From Vibrio tapetis subsp. quintayensis (GTDB taxonomy: Bacteria; Pseudomonadota; Gammaproteobacteria; Enterobacterales; Vibrionaceae): 64,000 bases of DNA. Shown here piece after piece: positions 10,533 to 20,629 of the stretch; position 1 is the stretch's first letter; the number at the start of each line of letters is the position of its first letter. The notes under the pieces were generated by a model. That model searched no databases. It had not been told where the DNA came from and worked only from the letters and a program-made list of their open reading frames with translations. The stretch lies in the NCBI RefSeq assembly GCF_030409945.1, contig NZ_JAUFQV010000028.1, positions 419,225 to 483,224 on the forward strand. Direction: 5' to 3'. A program made the translations under genes and the position numbers.

Positions 10533-11432
10533 TTAATTAATGCCACCGATGCGATTAAAGCGTACATCAGTAGGGATCCAAGACGGTAATACGCTGCTTG
10601 GGTCTCGTTCAAATTCAAAGCTGATCCAAATACCGACCGCCTTGCCGACTAAATTGCCTTCAGGGACAAAACCCCAGTAACGGCTGTCTGCACTGTTGTC
10701 ACGGTTATCACCCATAACAAAGTACTGACCTTTAGGTACTACCCATTCTGAAACACCTGGACGAGGCTGATAACGATCAACCTGATCTCGTGCTAATGGA
10801 TGCACCAAAATTTGATGTTCTTGTTCACCAAGCTGCTCATTCATTTGAATCAGCGGAATGCCATTTTGAACAAACGGACTCTCTTTTACATTGTTCATTG
10901 GAACGGGCTTACAGCTATTTTCACCTGCAGACTGAATACATAGTTCCTTGCTAGCATTATATTTCACTGTATCGCCTGGCAAACCAACAACACGCTTGAT
11001 GTAATCAATGTTTGGCTGAGGTGGGTATTTAAACACCACGGCGTCACCACGCTCTGGCTTACCCGTTTCAACCAATTGTGTACGCCACACAGGGTCTTTA
11101 AGACCATATGCGTATTTCTCTACCAAGATAAAATCACCAACAAGTAGCGTTGGCATCATCGAGCTAGATGGAATTTGAAATGGTTCGTACACAAATGAGC
11201 GAAGCACCAATACAAACGCAATCACAGGAAATATAGAAACGCTATTTTCAATCCACCAAGGCTGAGCAACTACTTTCGCTTGAGTTGCAGCATCAAGACC
11301 GTTTGCGGTTTGCGCTTCAACTTGCCCTAACGCTTGTTGGCGTTTCTTTGCCCATACCCATTTCTCTAGTGCCCAAACAATGCCAGTAACCAAAGTTACG
11401 ATCACTAGGATGAGTGAAAATGTATTAGCCAT
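10533..11432 (-). CDS. lepB: Signal peptidase I
   Basis: A 299-residue inner-membrane leader peptidase that cleaves signal peptides from exported proteins. The catalytic dyad is present at the same numbers as in E. coli: Ser91 in [10 protein letters not shown] and Lys146 in [12 protein letters not shown]. Further conserved boxes are [17 protein letters not shown] (near 254) and two N-terminal membrane segments (about 3-22 and 65-82). It lies downstream of lepA and upstream of rnc, the conserved lepA-lepB-rnc-era order. Confidence 0.97.
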   Translation of the reverse strand: MANTFSLILVIVTLVTGIVWALEKWVWAKKRQQALGQVEAQTANGLDAATQAKVVAQPWWIENSVSIFPVIAFVLVLRSFVYEPFQIPSSSMMPTLLVGDFILVEKYAYGLKDPVWRTQLVETGKPERGDAVVFKYPPQPNIDYIKRVVGLPGDTVKYNASKELCIQSAGENSCKPVPMNNVKESPFVQNGIPLIQMNEQLGEQEHQILVHPLARDQVDRYQPRPGVSEWVVPKGQYFVMGDNRDNSADSRYWGFVPEGNLVGKAVGIWISFEFERDPSSVLPSWIPTDVRFNRIGGIN

Positions 11433-11477
11433 TAAAATCCCTTTGCGGTTGAAATTTGGGTTGAATCAATAAAACAA

Positions 11478-11502
11478 GAAAGGGCAACTAAGTACCCTTT
11501 CC
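11478..11502 (-). terminator. Hairpin between lepA and lepB
   Basis: GAAAGGG pairs with CCCTTTC around a loop of about 10 nt, followed on the minus strand by a T-rich but interrupted tail. It could weaken transcription from lepA into lepB. Confidence 0.45.
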
Positions 11503-11546
11503 TTGATTGGTTATTTATTGGAGCCTTGAGCCAAGATTAAGTTCTA

Positions 11547-13340
11547 TTAATCTTTACCTACGTGCAAGATTGCTAAAAAGGCTTCTTGAGGCAGTTCAAC
11601 GTTACCGATCTGCTTCATACGCTTCTTACCTTCTTTCTGCTTCTTAAGCAGTTTCTTCTTACGACTGATATCGCCGCCGTAACATTTTGCGATTACGTTT
11701 TTACGCAATTGCTTCACAGTCGAGCGCGCAATAATGTGGTTACCAATTGCTGCTTGAATCGCGATATCAAACATTTGACGAGGAATGAACTCTTTCATCT
11801 TCTCAACCAATAGACGACCACGTGATTGTGCGATGTCTTTGTGAGTGATGATAGCCAGCGCATCTACCTTGTCGCCGTTCAGTAGAACGTCAACACGAAC
11901 CATGCTTGATTCTTGGTAGTGGTGGAAGTTGTAATCTAATGACGCATAGCCACGAGACGTTGACTTCAAACGGTCGAAGAAATCCAATACGACTTCAGCC
12001 ATAGGCAAGTCGTAAGTAATCGCTACTTGGTTTCCGTGGTAAACCATGTCTACCTGCACACCGCGTTTTTCTACACATAGGGTAATAACGCTACCTAGGT
12101 AATCCGACGGCACTAAGATATTACAGCGAGCAATCGGCTCACGAATTTCTTCTAAATCGTTAACCGCTGGTAGTTTAGCAGGGCTATCTACATACAGAGT
12201 TTCGCCGTCTGTTTTCACGACTTCGTACACTACGGTTGGCGCTGTCGTGATCAGGTCTAGATCGTATTCACGCTCTAAACGCTCTTGGATGATCTCCATG
12301 TGGAGCATACCCAAGAAACCACAACGGAAACCAAAACCAAGCGCCGCTGAGCTTTCTGGCTCGTAAAACAACGAGGCATCATTCAGGCTCAATTTGCCCA
12401 AAGCGTCACGGAAGTTTTCGTAGTCGTCAGATGATACAGGGAACAGCCCCGCATAAACCTGTGGCTTCACTTTCTGGAAACCTGGTAATGGCTCATCACA
12501 GCCATCTTTTGCAAGTGTAATGGTGTCACCTACTGGCGCACCTAGGATGTCTTTAATACCACAAACAACCCAGCCAACTTCGCCAGTGTTTAGTTCCGTT
12601 GTATCAATTTGTTTTGGTGTAAAGATACCAAGACGATCAACGCCCCATACCTGACCAGTACTCATCATTTTAATCTTAGCGTTTTTCTTTAGTGAGCCAT
12701 TCTTAACTCGAACCAAAGAGACAACACCGAGATAGTTATCAAACCATGAGTCGATAATCAGTGCTTGTAACGGCGCTTCAGGGTCACCTTCAGGTGCAGG
12801 AATTGCTGATACGATGTTTTCTAGAACATCATCAACGCCTAAGCCTGTTTTTGCTGAGCAACGGGTCGCTTCCATTGCGTCGATACCAACAATTTCTTCG
12901 ATCTCTTCTGCAACACGCTCAGGATCGGCTGCTGGTAAATCGATCTTGTTTAAGATTGGCACAACCTCAAGATCCATTTCGATAGCAGTGTAGCAGTTCG
13001 CCAATGTCTGAGCTTCTACGCCCTGACCGGCATCAACAACAAGCAATGCACCTTCACACGCCGCTAGAGAGCGAGAAACTTCGTACGAGAAGTCGACATG
13101 TCCTGGAGTATCGATAAAGTTAAGCTGGTAGGTTTCACCATCTTTGGCTTTGTAATCTAGGGTTACACTTTGTGCTTTAATGGTAATACCGCGCTCACGC
13201 TCGATATCCATAGAGTCAAGGACCTGTACGTCCATTTCACGCTCACTCAATCCACCACAAACTTGGATTAAACGGTCAGAAAGGGTCGACTTACCGTGGT
13301 CGATGTGGGCAATAATCGAAAAATTACGAATGTTTTTCAT
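11547..13340 (-). CDS. lepA: Elongation factor 4 (LepA)
   Basis: A 597-residue translational GTPase that acts on ribosomes in initiation/biogenesis and has been described as a back-translocase. Motifs: G1 AHIDHGKST at 11-19, DTPGHVDF near 77-84, NKIDL near 131-135, and the LepA-specific C-terminal domain rich in Lys ([15 protein letters not shown] near 565). The length matches the family. It follows rseC in the rpoE operon direction with a 91-bp gap. Confidence 0.98.
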   Translation of the reverse strand: MKNIRNFSIIAHIDHGKSTLSDRLIQVCGGLSEREMDVQVLDSMDIERERGITIKAQSVTLDYKAKDGETYQLNFIDTPGHVDFSYEVSRSLAACEGALLVVDAGQGVEAQTLANCYTAIEMDLEVVPILNKIDLPAADPERVAEEIEEIVGIDAMEATRCSAKTGLGVDDVLENIVSAIPAPEGDPEAPLQALIIDSWFDNYLGVVSLVRVKNGSLKKNAKIKMMSTGQVWGVDRLGIFTPKQIDTTELNTGEVGWVVCGIKDILGAPVGDTITLAKDGCDEPLPGFQKVKPQVYAGLFPVSSDDYENFRDALGKLSLNDASLFYEPESSAALGFGFRCGFLGMLHMEIIQERLEREYDLDLITTAPTVVYEVVKTDGETLYVDSPAKLPAVNDLEEIREPIARCNILVPSDYLGSVITLCVEKRGVQVDMVYHGNQVAITYDLPMAEVVLDFFDRLKSTSRGYASLDYNFHHYQESSMVRVDVLLNGDKVDALAIITHKDIAQSRGRLLVEKMKEFIPRQMFDIAIQAAIGNHIIARSTVKQLRKNVIAKCYGGDISRKKKLLKKQKEGKKRMKQIGNVELPQEAFLAILHVGKD

Positions 13341-13431
13341 AGGTATGGGGTGACTTAACTCTTACAAAATGGATAGGAGAAACGCCAAAATTTGCTGGCA
13401 TTTCGATCAAGTTGGCCGATTCTACCGAATT

Positions 13432-13935
13432 TCAGGCGTTGTCGCTATCATCAAATGTAGCAATTCCTTTCAAAGGTTGCCCCATAATCCGGATTAACGT
13501 GACTTTTTCAACCGATTGGTGCTCATTTTTCTGAGTCCAATGTCGAGCTAGCATGGAACCAATGACACCAAAGGCAAAGGATAACAAAATGATAATGCCT
13601 TCGCCGCCGCCCAACATTGGAGCGAGCCAAAGCTGGCCAATCGCCGCACCGAGCATCAAAAAAAACAATGGAAATAAATAGACAACGGCTGCGGATTGCA
13701 AAAGTTGCTTTTCAGGAAGGCCTATTTCAACCACTTGACCAGATTCAACCTTAGCGGACGTCTCAAGCCACCATGTATGACTCTTATTGCCAACCGCTTT
13801 AGAGACAATGCCCGTTCCACAGCTTTTTTGCGAGGAACAGTGTGAGCAACTGGTTTGTTGCTCACAGCTGAGCTCGGCTCGAAAACCATGTACCGTTGGT
13901 TCAACAGAAGCAACGGTCGCCAGTGCGGTCATCAT
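13432..13935 (-). CDS. rseC: SoxR-reducing/sigma-E accessory protein RseC
   Basis: A 167-residue inner-membrane protein. The N-terminal cytoplasmic part carries four cysteines (C24, C30, C33, C39) likely to bind an iron-sulfur cluster, followed by two membrane segments (about 81-100 and 107-127). In E. coli RseC is linked to SoxR reduction and has a weak positive effect on sigma-E. It overlaps rseB at ATGA and is the fourth gene of rpoE-rseABC. Two adjacent ATG codons begin the gene; the first overlaps the rseB stop. Confidence 0.92.
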   Translation of the reverse strand: MMTALATVASVEPTVHGFRAELSCEQQTSCSHCSSQKSCGTGIVSKAVGNKSHTWWLETSAKVESGQVVEIGLPEKQLLQSAAVVYLFPLFFLMLGAAIGQLWLAPMLGGGEGIIILLSFAFGVIGSMLARHWTQKNEHQSVEKVTLIRIMGQPLKGIATFDDSDNA

Positions 13936-14930
13936 GGCGTTGCGACCGCTTTGTTATCAAGACCGGTAGATTTTGGACCACTGACATCATCCATTCTTAC
14001 CGACAGCGCAATGCGCTTAGCCGTGGAAGGTGGTATGTCGCCGACCACGGACACTTCTTTATCATTGACGACAAAAGAATGCAGCGTACGCCTGCCTTGA
14101 CGAACCAGTTGCCCTTTTAATGACATGGCGTCTTTTTCTGCAACATACACAGAGAAACTAAACAGGCCATCGGTGAACATTTGGCTTTCAACGATTTTAT
14201 CCGTTATCGCCATTCGATAGCGATTCATATTATTCGCTTTGAAACCATCAGGTACCCAAGTGACTTTCCAGAATGAATCCGTTTTGGCTGCTTCTGGTAA
14301 GGTTAAGATTTCTGGTAACTGAATGTCATTTAGGCCCGACATATGCTCGAAGATTTTATCATTCACTGCGTAAGAGATTGTGCGGTATTGTTCTAACACC
14401 TCACCATCACGATCAACAAGATCGGCTCGCAATGGTAAGTAACTGCGTTCATCCACCCACAAGACGTAAGAATAACGCTCACCGTCTTTAGGCACGATAC
14501 GGATCACTTGGCTTGGTGAGCCAGCCTCACGAGCACGGCCTAACTTAACGAAATCATAATAATCGCTCAGCTTAGTGATATCCGTCTTTAGCATTGGAAT
14601 GATCGGTGCGACCATCTCTCCAGACTCGATTGAAAACGGATCAACGCCCGGCTCAATGTAACTGACTTCATCACCGCGACGAATCACTTCTCGATTAGGC
14701 CCGCTCAAATAAACCAAGTGCGCTAAGTGTAAATCGTCTTTTTTAGCATGACGATATAACAAAGGCTCAATGCTGTTCTTTTTGATCAGAATATACGAGA
14801 GTTCATAGTTTAAATGCTGACTAGCTTCGTTCATTTGATGCAACAAAGCCTCGGCAGAAGCTTCTTCTGCCGAGGCTGAGTAACTGACCAAACTGAACAG
14901 TGCTAGTGCACTGATCAGAGTTTTTTTCAT
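13932..14930 (-). CDS. rseB: Sigma-E regulatory protein RseB
   Basis: A 332-residue periplasmic protein with a signal peptide (cleavage near SYSASAEEA, about 21). RseB binds the periplasmic domain of RseA and shields it from DegS until lipopolysaccharide or porin stress displaces it. The N-terminal LolA-like MucB/RseB domain and a smaller C-terminal domain are consistent in length with the family. It is coupled to rseA and rseC by ATGA overlaps. Confidence 0.95.
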   Translation of the reverse strand: MKKTLISALALFSLVSYSASAEEASAEALLHQMNEASQHLNYELSYILIKKNSIEPLLYRHAKKDDLHLAHLVYLSGPNREVIRRGDEVSYIEPGVDPFSIESGEMVAPIIPMLKTDITKLSDYYDFVKLGRAREAGSPSQVIRIVPKDGERYSYVLWVDERSYLPLRADLVDRDGEVLEQYRTISYAVNDKIFEHMSGLNDIQLPEILTLPEAAKTDSFWKVTWVPDGFKANNMNRYRMAITDKIVESQMFTDGLFSFSVYVAEKDAMSLKGQLVRQGRRTLHSFVVNDKEVSVVGDIPPSTAKRIALSVRMDDVSGPKSTGLDNKAVATP

Positions 14931-15523
14931 TCTACTACCGGTTCTAGATTATTCGCTTCGTCATCAATAGCTTTACTATTTAGACGTAACTGAAGGTTGT
15001 AATCCTGTAATAAAGCGTTCACGCGGCGGCGTTGCTCCATCAATTGGGCTTCAGAAGATGAAGACTGAGCGCTGTTTGCCGTTAAACTTACAGGCTCTGC
15101 GCTACCCGTAAATGGGATAGTTTGCAGTACAGGCAATTCAGCTTGAGCAGGATCACCTTCTACACCACCATACTGTTGAACACCAAGTATAACCGCAAGA
15201 GAAACACACGCTGCCATTGCGACTTGGCCAAACTGTGACAGCCAACTAGGCATTGCTCTGCGAGCTTCCCTTGGTGTTGGTTGCGCTTCAACCACTGGGG
15301 TTGGATTAATATGGTGCGCAGGCTCATCTTCAAGTGCTAAAGCAACTTTGCCGGCAATGTCCCAATCAGCATTTACAGGATTTTCACCCCGCATAACATC
15401 ACCAATTAAGTGATAGTTCTGCCAAGACTTCTGACCTTCTGCATCGTGCGCCAATTCTGCAAGCAGAGCTTGGTCGACACTTTCTCCATCCATGAGAGCC
15501 GAAAGCTTTTCTTTGTCAGCCAT
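14927..15523 (-). CDS. rseA: Anti-sigma-E factor RseA
   Basis: A 198-residue single-pass inner-membrane anti-sigma factor. The cytoplasmic N-terminal domain (MADKEKLSALMDGE) holds sigma-E, a hydrophobic segment follows near 95-113 (VAMAACVSLAVILGV), and the periplasmic tail ends in a Gln/Arg-rich stretch. Proteolysis by DegS and RseP releases sigma-E. I place the start at the ATG with GGTGA upstream; two further in-frame ATG/GTG codons lie up to 21 nt earlier. It is cotranscribed with rpoE (24-bp gap). Confidence 0.93.
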   Translation of the reverse strand: MADKEKLSALMDGESVDQALLAELAHDAEGQKSWQNYHLIGDVMRGENPVNADWDIAGKVALALEDEPAHHINPTPVVEAQPTPREARRAMPSWLSQFGQVAMAACVSLAVILGVQQYGGVEGDPAQAELPVLQTIPFTGSAEPVSLTANSAQSSSSEAQLMEQRRRVNALLQDYNLQLRLNSKAIDDEANNLEPVVE

Positions 15524-15547
15524 TATTTTCACCATTTCATTCACTGG

Positions 15548-16126
15548 TTAGTGCGCAATAAGAGGTTTGATTTTCTTCTCAACCGCTTCTCGAGCACGGA
15601 ATATTCGGGAACGTACTGTGCCTACTGGACAATCCATTACTTCAGCTATTTCTTCGTAGCTAAGGCCGTCCAGTTCTCGCAATGTCATTGCCGTTTTTAG
15701 GTCTTCAGGTAGTGTTTCAATCGCGTCAAACACAACGTTCTGCAATTCTTTGGACAACGTTAAGTTCTCAGGGTTCGATATTTCTTTTAACGCACTGCCT
15801 GATTCGTAATATTCTGCTTCTTCAGCATCTAAGTCCGTTGCTGGCGGTCTACGACTTTGGGCAACGATATAATTTTTAGCCGTATTGACGGCAATCCGAT
15901 AGAGCCAAGTATAAAAAGCACTTTCACCCCTAAAATTAGGAATGGCACGATACGCTTTAATAAACGCCTCTTGTGCTACATCTTGTACGTCTCCGGAGTT
16001 GCTCACATAGCGAGAAATTAGATTGCAAACTTTGTTTTGATATTTAATCACCAAAAGGTTAAACGCCTGCTTATCTCCTCGCTGAACTCGCTCTATCAAT
16101 ACTTGATCAGTTAGCTGCTCGCTCAT
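15548..16126 (-). CDS. rpoE: RNA polymerase sigma factor RpoE (sigma-E)
   Basis: A 192-residue ECF sigma factor that directs the envelope-stress regulon. Region 2 (FNLLVIKYQNKVCNLI, DVAQEAFIKAYRAI, ESAFYTWLYRIAVNTAKNY) and region 4 (LPEDLKTAMTLRELDGLSYEEIAEVM, then VGTVRSRIFRAREA) are complete. An AGGAGT ribosome-binding site lies upstream of ATG. It heads a long minus-strand run (rpoE-rseABC-lepA-lepB-rnc-era-recO-pdxJ-acpS) and is divergent from nadB. A sigma-E-like promoter lies about 100 bp upstream, fitting autoregulation. Confidence 0.97.
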   Translation of the reverse strand: MSEQLTDQVLIERVQRGDKQAFNLLVIKYQNKVCNLISRYVSNSGDVQDVAQEAFIKAYRAIPNFRGESAFYTWLYRIAVNTAKNYIVAQSRRPPATDLDAEEAEYYESGSALKEISNPENLTLSKELQNVVFDAIETLPEDLKTAMTLRELDGLSYEEIAEVMDCPVGTVRSRIFRAREAVEKKIKPLIAH

Positions 16127-16445
16127 TCGAGCGTGTACTCCTATAGTTATTAACCCTCACCTTTACAGGGATAGGCTAAAATCTGCCAATTATAGTATTG
16201 ACACCACCGCTTACATGAGCACTATTGTGACTCATTGGTAGAAAAAAAGTTCAATGCTTTGTGTTTTTTTTACCAATTTTCTGTCGCAATGTGATGTATC
16301 CTGCAGTGTAGCGACTCAGTCGGGCGTAGAAAACAAATAAAAAAACGTCATCACCATTGAGTGGATAAAGGGATTAGCAGTTTGCTAATGACGTAAATAG
16401 AGGCCGTTAGTTGGCTCTAGGATATTCTGGGATTTTGAAAGTTAT
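16127..16445. other. 319-bp divergent regulatory region between rpoE and nadB
   Basis: No gene is visible. On the minus strand it holds a sigma-E-like promoter (16226-16252) and a TATAAT box reading towards rpoE near 16190. On the plus strand a TTGACA near 16198 has only a weak -10 partner 17 nt on. The last 150 bp form a rather long leader before nadB, with a short TTAGCA/TGCTAA inverted repeat around 16375-16390, but no riboswitch that I recognise. Confidence 0.6.
16226..16252 (-). promoter_or_regulatory. Candidate sigma-E promoter upstream of rpoE
   Basis: On the minus strand GAACTT (within TGAACTTT) is followed after 16 nt by TCACA. This resembles the sigma-E consensus GGAACTT-N15/16-TCTGA and sits where an autoregulatory rpoE promoter is expected, about 100 bp before the start codon. 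Confidence 0.6.
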
Positions 16446-18056
16446 ATGAACATACACCGTGAACATCAATGTGATGTGTTAGTGGTTGGTAGTGGTGCCG
16501 CGGGTTTATCACTCGCGTTACGTGTTGCACCACATGGTAAAGTTATTGTACTTAGCAAGGGACCTCGCAGCGAAGGGGCCACCTTTTACGCACAAGGTGG
16601 TATCGCCGCTGTATTCGACGAATCTGACAGTATTGAATCTCACGTAGAAGATACTCAAATTGCTGGTGGCGGCCTATGCGAAGAAGACACCGTGACCTTC
16701 ATTGCTCAAAACGCAAAGAAATGCGTTCAGTGGCTCATTGACGGCGGAGTGCCATTTGATCGCGAGGATGACGACTCTGATGACAGCCCTCGCTATCACT
16801 TAACTCGTGAGGGCGGACATAGCCATCGTCGTATTCTGCACGCAGCAGATGCCACAGGCATGGCCATGCAAACGTCGCTACAAGACAACGTTCACAATCA
16901 CCCAAACATTGATATTTTTGAACGTCACAATGCATTAGATTTGATCACCGAAGACAAAGTCGGTGGCGATGCCAATAAAGTGGTCGGAGCCTATATTTGG
17001 AACCGCGACAGAGAGCACGTTGAAACTGTACGAGCTAAATTTGTTGTGCTTGCCACAGGCGGAGCATCAAAAGTTTACCAGTACACGTCGAACCCTGACG
17101 TTTCATCTGGTGATGGTATCGCTATGGCGTGGCGTGCAGGTTGCCGAGTTGCAAACTTGGAATTCAATCAGTTCCACCCAACATGCTTATTCCATCCTGA
17201 AGCTCGAAACTTTCTATTAACGGAAGCCTTGCGTGGTGAAGGTGCTTATCTTCGTCGCCCCGACGGCTCTCGCTTTATGCCCGATTTCGATGAACGAGAA
17301 GAACTGGCACCTAGGGATGTGGTCGCTCGAGCCATTGACTTTGAAATGAAAAGACTGGGTGCAGATTGCATGTACCTAGACATTAGCCACAAGCCGGCAG
17401 AATTCATTACCAAGCACTTCCCGACTATTCATATGCGCCTGCAAGATTTAGGCATTGATATGACCAAAGAGCCGATTCCAATTGTTCCGGCAGCGCACTA
17501 CACCTGTGGTGGTGTGATGGTCAATCAACAAGGTAAAACAGATTTAAGCCAGCTTTATGCCATTGGTGAGGTGAGCTACACCGGGCTTCATGGCGCTAAC
17601 CGCATGGCGTCGAACTCTTTGCTTGAGTGTGTCGTTTACGCATGGTCTGCAGCCAAAGACATCGTTAAACACATCAAAGATGCCGAACTACCCCCTAGCT
17701 TACCTCATTGGGATGAAAGTCAGGTGAATTGCTCTGATGAAGAAGTCGTGATCCAACATAACTGGCATGAGTTACGTCTGTTTATGTGGGATTACATGGG
17801 CATTGTTCGCACTGATAAGCGCCTTGAACGCGCATTGCGTCGCATCCAACTGCTGCAACAAGAAACCAATGAGTATTACAGCACGTTCCGAGTATCTAAC
17901 AACTTGCTTGAGCTGCGAAACTTATTGCAAGTTGCCGAGTTAATGGTGAAATGTGCAATGCAACGTAAAGAAAGTAGAGGGTTACATTACACGTTGGACT
18001 ACCCTGAACTTGCCGAAAACAGCCAGCCGACCATTCTCGTTCCAAGTAAGAAATAA
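16446..18056 (+). CDS. nadB: L-aspartate oxidase
   Basis: A 536-residue FAD-dependent oxidase that converts L-aspartate to iminoaspartate, the first step of NAD synthesis (NadA is not in the window). The dinucleotide-binding motif [11 protein letters not shown] is at 13-23, the substrate region [24 protein letters not shown] near 240-263 resembles the succinate dehydrogenase flavoprotein family, and [13 protein letters not shown] near 379 is diagnostic. Divergent from rpoE, as in many gammaproteobacteria, and followed by a terminator. Confidence 0.97.
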   Translation: MNIHREHQCDVLVVGSGAAGLSLALRVAPHGKVIVLSKGPRSEGATFYAQGGIAAVFDESDSIESHVEDTQIAGGGLCEEDTVTFIAQNAKKCVQWLIDGGVPFDREDDDSDDSPRYHLTREGGHSHRRILHAADATGMAMQTSLQDNVHNHPNIDIFERHNALDLITEDKVGGDANKVVGAYIWNRDREHVETVRAKFVVLATGGASKVYQYTSNPDVSSGDGIAMAWRAGCRVANLEFNQFHPTCLFHPEARNFLLTEALRGEGAYLRRPDGSRFMPDFDEREELAPRDVVARAIDFEMKRLGADCMYLDISHKPAEFITKHFPTIHMRLQDLGIDMTKEPIPIVPAAHYTCGGVMVNQQGKTDLSQLYAIGEVSYTGLHGANRMASNSLLECVVYAWSAAKDIVKHIKDAELPPSLPHWDESQVNCSDEEVVIQHNWHELRLFMWDYMGIVRTDKRLERALRRIQLLQQETNEYYSTFRVSNNLLELRNLLQVAELMVKCAMQRKESRGLHYTLDYPELAENSQPTILVPSKK

Positions 18057-18106
18057 ACTTGCAGCTTTAAAGTGGGATAATTCGGTAACCATTCTGGTAA
18101 CGTGAC

Positions 18107-18134
18107 AAAAAGGGCGCTGAGCGCTCTTTTTTTC
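18107..18134. terminator. Terminator downstream of nadB
   Basis: AAAGGGCGC pairs with GCGCTCTTT (one G-T pair) around TGA, flanked by A-run and T-run. It can serve both nadB and the convergent sdhE-ygfX transcript. Confidence 0.8.
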
Positions 18135-18178
18135 GCCCATGCATCCCACACTTGCATTCACTAATAGTGATGAGCTCG

Positions 18179-18598
18179 CTAATTCACGCATTCATCACTG
18201 TGTTCTAATTGTTGCAAAAGATACAACAGTCGACGGTATTGCGGTTCTTCGCATTGATCTCGCCAGATGAAAATACGCCCATGTTCACGAGTCTGTATAA
18301 CGACAAACAATGCAAATAACAATCGCCAACTTCGTGTGATTTTGTCGTTGCTACGATTAATGGCTATGTCACCATTTAAAGTACAAGCAACTAAGCGTGA
18401 TGTTTGGGATGGATAAAGGAGAGCCAAATTGCGAGAATTAAAAACAACACAACATAGAGATAGTGTGGCTGCGGTCGGTAGCCAAGAAGTGCATAACGCC
18501 CACACAATGATCGCGGCGGTAAAACTGCGAATTATGCAGGCGTGATAAGACGTCGTTAATCGAAAACTAACGGACCTTGCTGAGGTTATGAGCAACAA
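18179..18598 (-). CDS. ygfX: YgfX-like inner-membrane protein (CptA family)
   Basis: A 139-residue protein with one or two closely spaced hydrophobic segments near 28-52 and a soluble C-terminal half ending in an acidic Gln/Leu-rich helix (YRRLLYLLQQLE). The size, topology and position directly behind sdhE match YgfX, described in E. coli as a membrane partner of SdhE/YgfY and, in some reports, as a toxin affecting MreB/FtsZ. The only plausible start is a TTG inside sdhE, giving a 32-nt overlap; no ATG or GTG precedes the membrane segment. The assignment rests mainly on context and topology. Confidence 0.7.
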   Translation of the reverse strand: MLLITSARSVSFRLTTSYHACIIRSFTAAIIVWALCTSWLPTAATLSLCCVVFNSRNLALLYPSQTSRLVACTLNGDIAINRSNDKITRSWRLLFALFVVIQTREHGRIFIWRDQCEEPQYRRLLYLLQQLEHSDECVN

Positions 18599-18827
18599 TT
18601 TTATCTACCATAGAGGCATGCCCTAGATTTTCACTGCGTCCGTGCCCCATGACCCAAGTGAATAGATCTGGGTCATCGCATTCCAACAAAGAAACAAAGT
18701 CGTTTTTCTCTTGCTCGGTCAATGCTTCAAAACATTCATCAAAGAATGGCATCATAACTACGTCTAATTCTAGCATTCCGCGGCGACAGCCCCATTTAAC
18801 GCGTGCTTTTGCTTCTGGCGTGTACAT
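18567..18827 (-). CDS. sdhE: FAD assembly factor SdhE
   Basis: An 86-residue protein that promotes covalent flavinylation of succinate dehydrogenase and fumarate reductase. The signature RRGMLELD is at 15-22, followed by the conserved FFDECFEALTEQEKNDFVSLLECDDPDLF segment in part (about 28-56). A ribosome-binding GAGGAGT lies just upstream. It overlaps ygfX and is divergent from ygfZ, the known ygfZ/sdhE-ygfX arrangement. Confidence 0.96.
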   Translation of the reverse strand: MYTPEAKARVKWGCRRGMLELDVVMMPFFDECFEALTEQEKNDFVSLLECDDPDLFTWVMGHGRSENLGHASMVDKIVAHNLSKVR

Positions 18828-19065
18828 GGATACTCCTCAATAAGAATCAATAAATTCACCAAAAAATACCTTGTAGGCATCGTATCTATTGGCGTTATGT
18901 CATTGTGAAAGCAGTTTAGCAAGAGCCAATGCTTACAACCACTAAGCAAGTCACAGACTCCAGCCCGGAATAACTTTTATTGATGAGAAAAAGCACAAAC
19001 ACTGACAAATCGTAACAGACCGTTTACCATAACTGCATAAGACAAAGAACTTAGGTAGCCTCAAT

Positions 19066-20034
19066 ATGAATTGGCAACAATCGCTCAAGCAACACGCCCA
19101 CACTTCAACTCAAGCATTACCGCCACTGGTTATATGCCCGTTAACCTCTTGGTCGGCAATTACCATGGTTGGCGATGACAAAAAATCCTACCTACAAGGT
19201 CAGGTCACTTGTGATGTTGTCTCTCTAGAAGCGAACCAGTCCACATTGGGGGCTCACTGTGATGCAAAAGGGAAAATGTGGAGCATCTTCCGTCTATTCC
19301 ATCATCTTGATGGCTACGCCCTGATTACTCGTGCGAACGCTTTTGAGACCGCGCTGAATGAAATAAAAAAATACGCGGTTTTTTCCAAAGTCGACATCAA
19401 AAAAAGTGACGATATGTTACTCGGTGTGATGGGTGAAAATGCCAAACAGTGGCTCAGTAGCTTTGTAAACACCGAAGAAAACGTGGCCGCATTTGAAGGT
19501 GGCACCGCAGTCAAGATCGACGACAAACGATGGTTACTCGCGGTTACCCCAACTCATTCAGACGCTATTATTGCTAATAGTCCCGTTGAGTTAAGTAACG
19601 ATAGTATTTGGGACTGGGCAGAAATTGAGTCTGGCTTGCCAAGTATCTCTGCCACTCAACAGAACCAACACATCCCACAGGCGCTTAACCTACAAGCTCT
19701 AGGCGGGATCAGTTTTACCAAAGGATGCTACACAGGCCAAGAAACCGTCGCGCGAGCAAAGTATCGTGGCATGAACAAGCGAGCATTGTTTAAGGTAACG
19801 GGCGAGCTATCTGCAGAATTGCCTGCAGAAGCCACTCTAGAGCGCGCTGTCGGTGAAAACTGGCGTAATGCTGGCTCTCTTATTGTTCAGTACCAGTTTG
19901 ACGACAATAAAGCCTGTGGCCTCATCGTCTTACCGAAAGACATCGAGCTCGATACGGCACTACGCTTAACTGACCAACCAGAAACTCGTTGGAAAATTCA
20001 AGCTCTACCCTACTCTTTGGAAGAAGATGAGTAA
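19066..20034 (+). CDS. ygfZ: Folate-dependent iron-sulfur/tRNA-modification protein YgfZ
   Basis: A 322-residue protein of the aminomethyltransferase (GcvT)-like fold. YgfZ uses tetrahydrofolate and supports activity of iron-sulfur enzymes such as the tRNA methylthiolase MiaB. The hallmark KGCYTGQE motif with its conserved Cys is at about 219-226. Upstream, CDAKGKMWSIFRLF near 65 is the other conserved block. Divergent from sdhE; overlaps the next gene by 8 nt. Confidence 0.95.
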   Translation: MNWQQSLKQHAHTSTQALPPLVICPLTSWSAITMVGDDKKSYLQGQVTCDVVSLEANQSTLGAHCDAKGKMWSIFRLFHHLDGYALITRANAFETALNEIKKYAVFSKVDIKKSDDMLLGVMGENAKQWLSSFVNTEENVAAFEGGTAVKIDDKRWLLAVTPTHSDAIIANSPVELSNDSIWDWAEIESGLPSISATQQNQHIPQALNLQALGGISFTKGCYTGQETVARAKYRGMNKRALFKVTGELSAELPAEATLERAVGENWRNAGSLIVQYQFDDNKACGLIVLPKDIELDTALRLTDQPETRWKIQALPYSLEEDE

Positions 20035-20503
20035 TACCGCTACCTCTATAACTCAATATCTTGAAAAAAAGCAGGTGAGTTATCGCCTGCTTCCCCACAA
20101 AACGCCAGCCACCAGCATTGAAGACGCCGCTTTACAAAGAAAATGCCGTCCAGAGCAAATGGTAAAATCCATTTTACTTAGAGATATGGGCAATCAATAT
20201 GCTTTGGCTTGCGTGCCAGGCAATAGGCAGGTTGACCCCAAAAAAGTTCGAGCGGAACTTAATTGCAGACGAATGACTTGCGTAAGTTCTAATGAGTTGC
20301 TAGAAATCACCGGTTACGAAGTGGGTTGTGTGGCTCCGATAACACTGTCTACTCAAATGCCGATTGTGTTTGATTTCGAGCTATTAAAACAGAACGAAGT
20401 CACTATTAGCAGTGGTTCGAACATGGCTGGTATCGCGCTCAAGCTAGAAGACCTATTAGCACTTTGCTCCCCCGTCATATCGAATATCGTCCGAGATCTA
20501 TAG
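20027..20503 (+). CDS. YbaK/EbsC-family aminoacyl-tRNA deacylase
   Basis: A 158-residue single-domain protein of the YbaK/ProX superfamily, whose members hydrolyse mischarged tRNAs in trans. Visible: the N-terminal YLEKKQVSYRLLPHKTPATS and a MVKSILLRD segment with the conserved Lys near 46-48, then a basic VDPKKVRAEL helix near 70-79 and the C-terminal SSGSNMAGIALKLEDL block. The ATG lies inside the last codons of ygfZ (8-nt overlap), suggesting cotranslation. Which aminoacyl-tRNA it edits cannot be read from the sequence. Confidence 0.8.
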   Translation: MSNTATSITQYLEKKQVSYRLLPHKTPATSIEDAALQRKCRPEQMVKSILLRDMGNQYALACVPGNRQVDPKKVRAELNCRRMTCVSSNELLEITGYEVGCVAPITLSTQMPIVFDFELLKQNEVTISSGSNMAGIALKLEDLLALCSPVISNIVRDL

Positions 20504-20629
20504 TTTAGAATGTAACAGCCATGATGTTACACCCTAAACTTGACAACGACCTCATATAACAACCAAAGATAATATATATTTATACGATATTAATGAATAA
20601 TTAGTCATCAATATACTTTTCATGTAATG

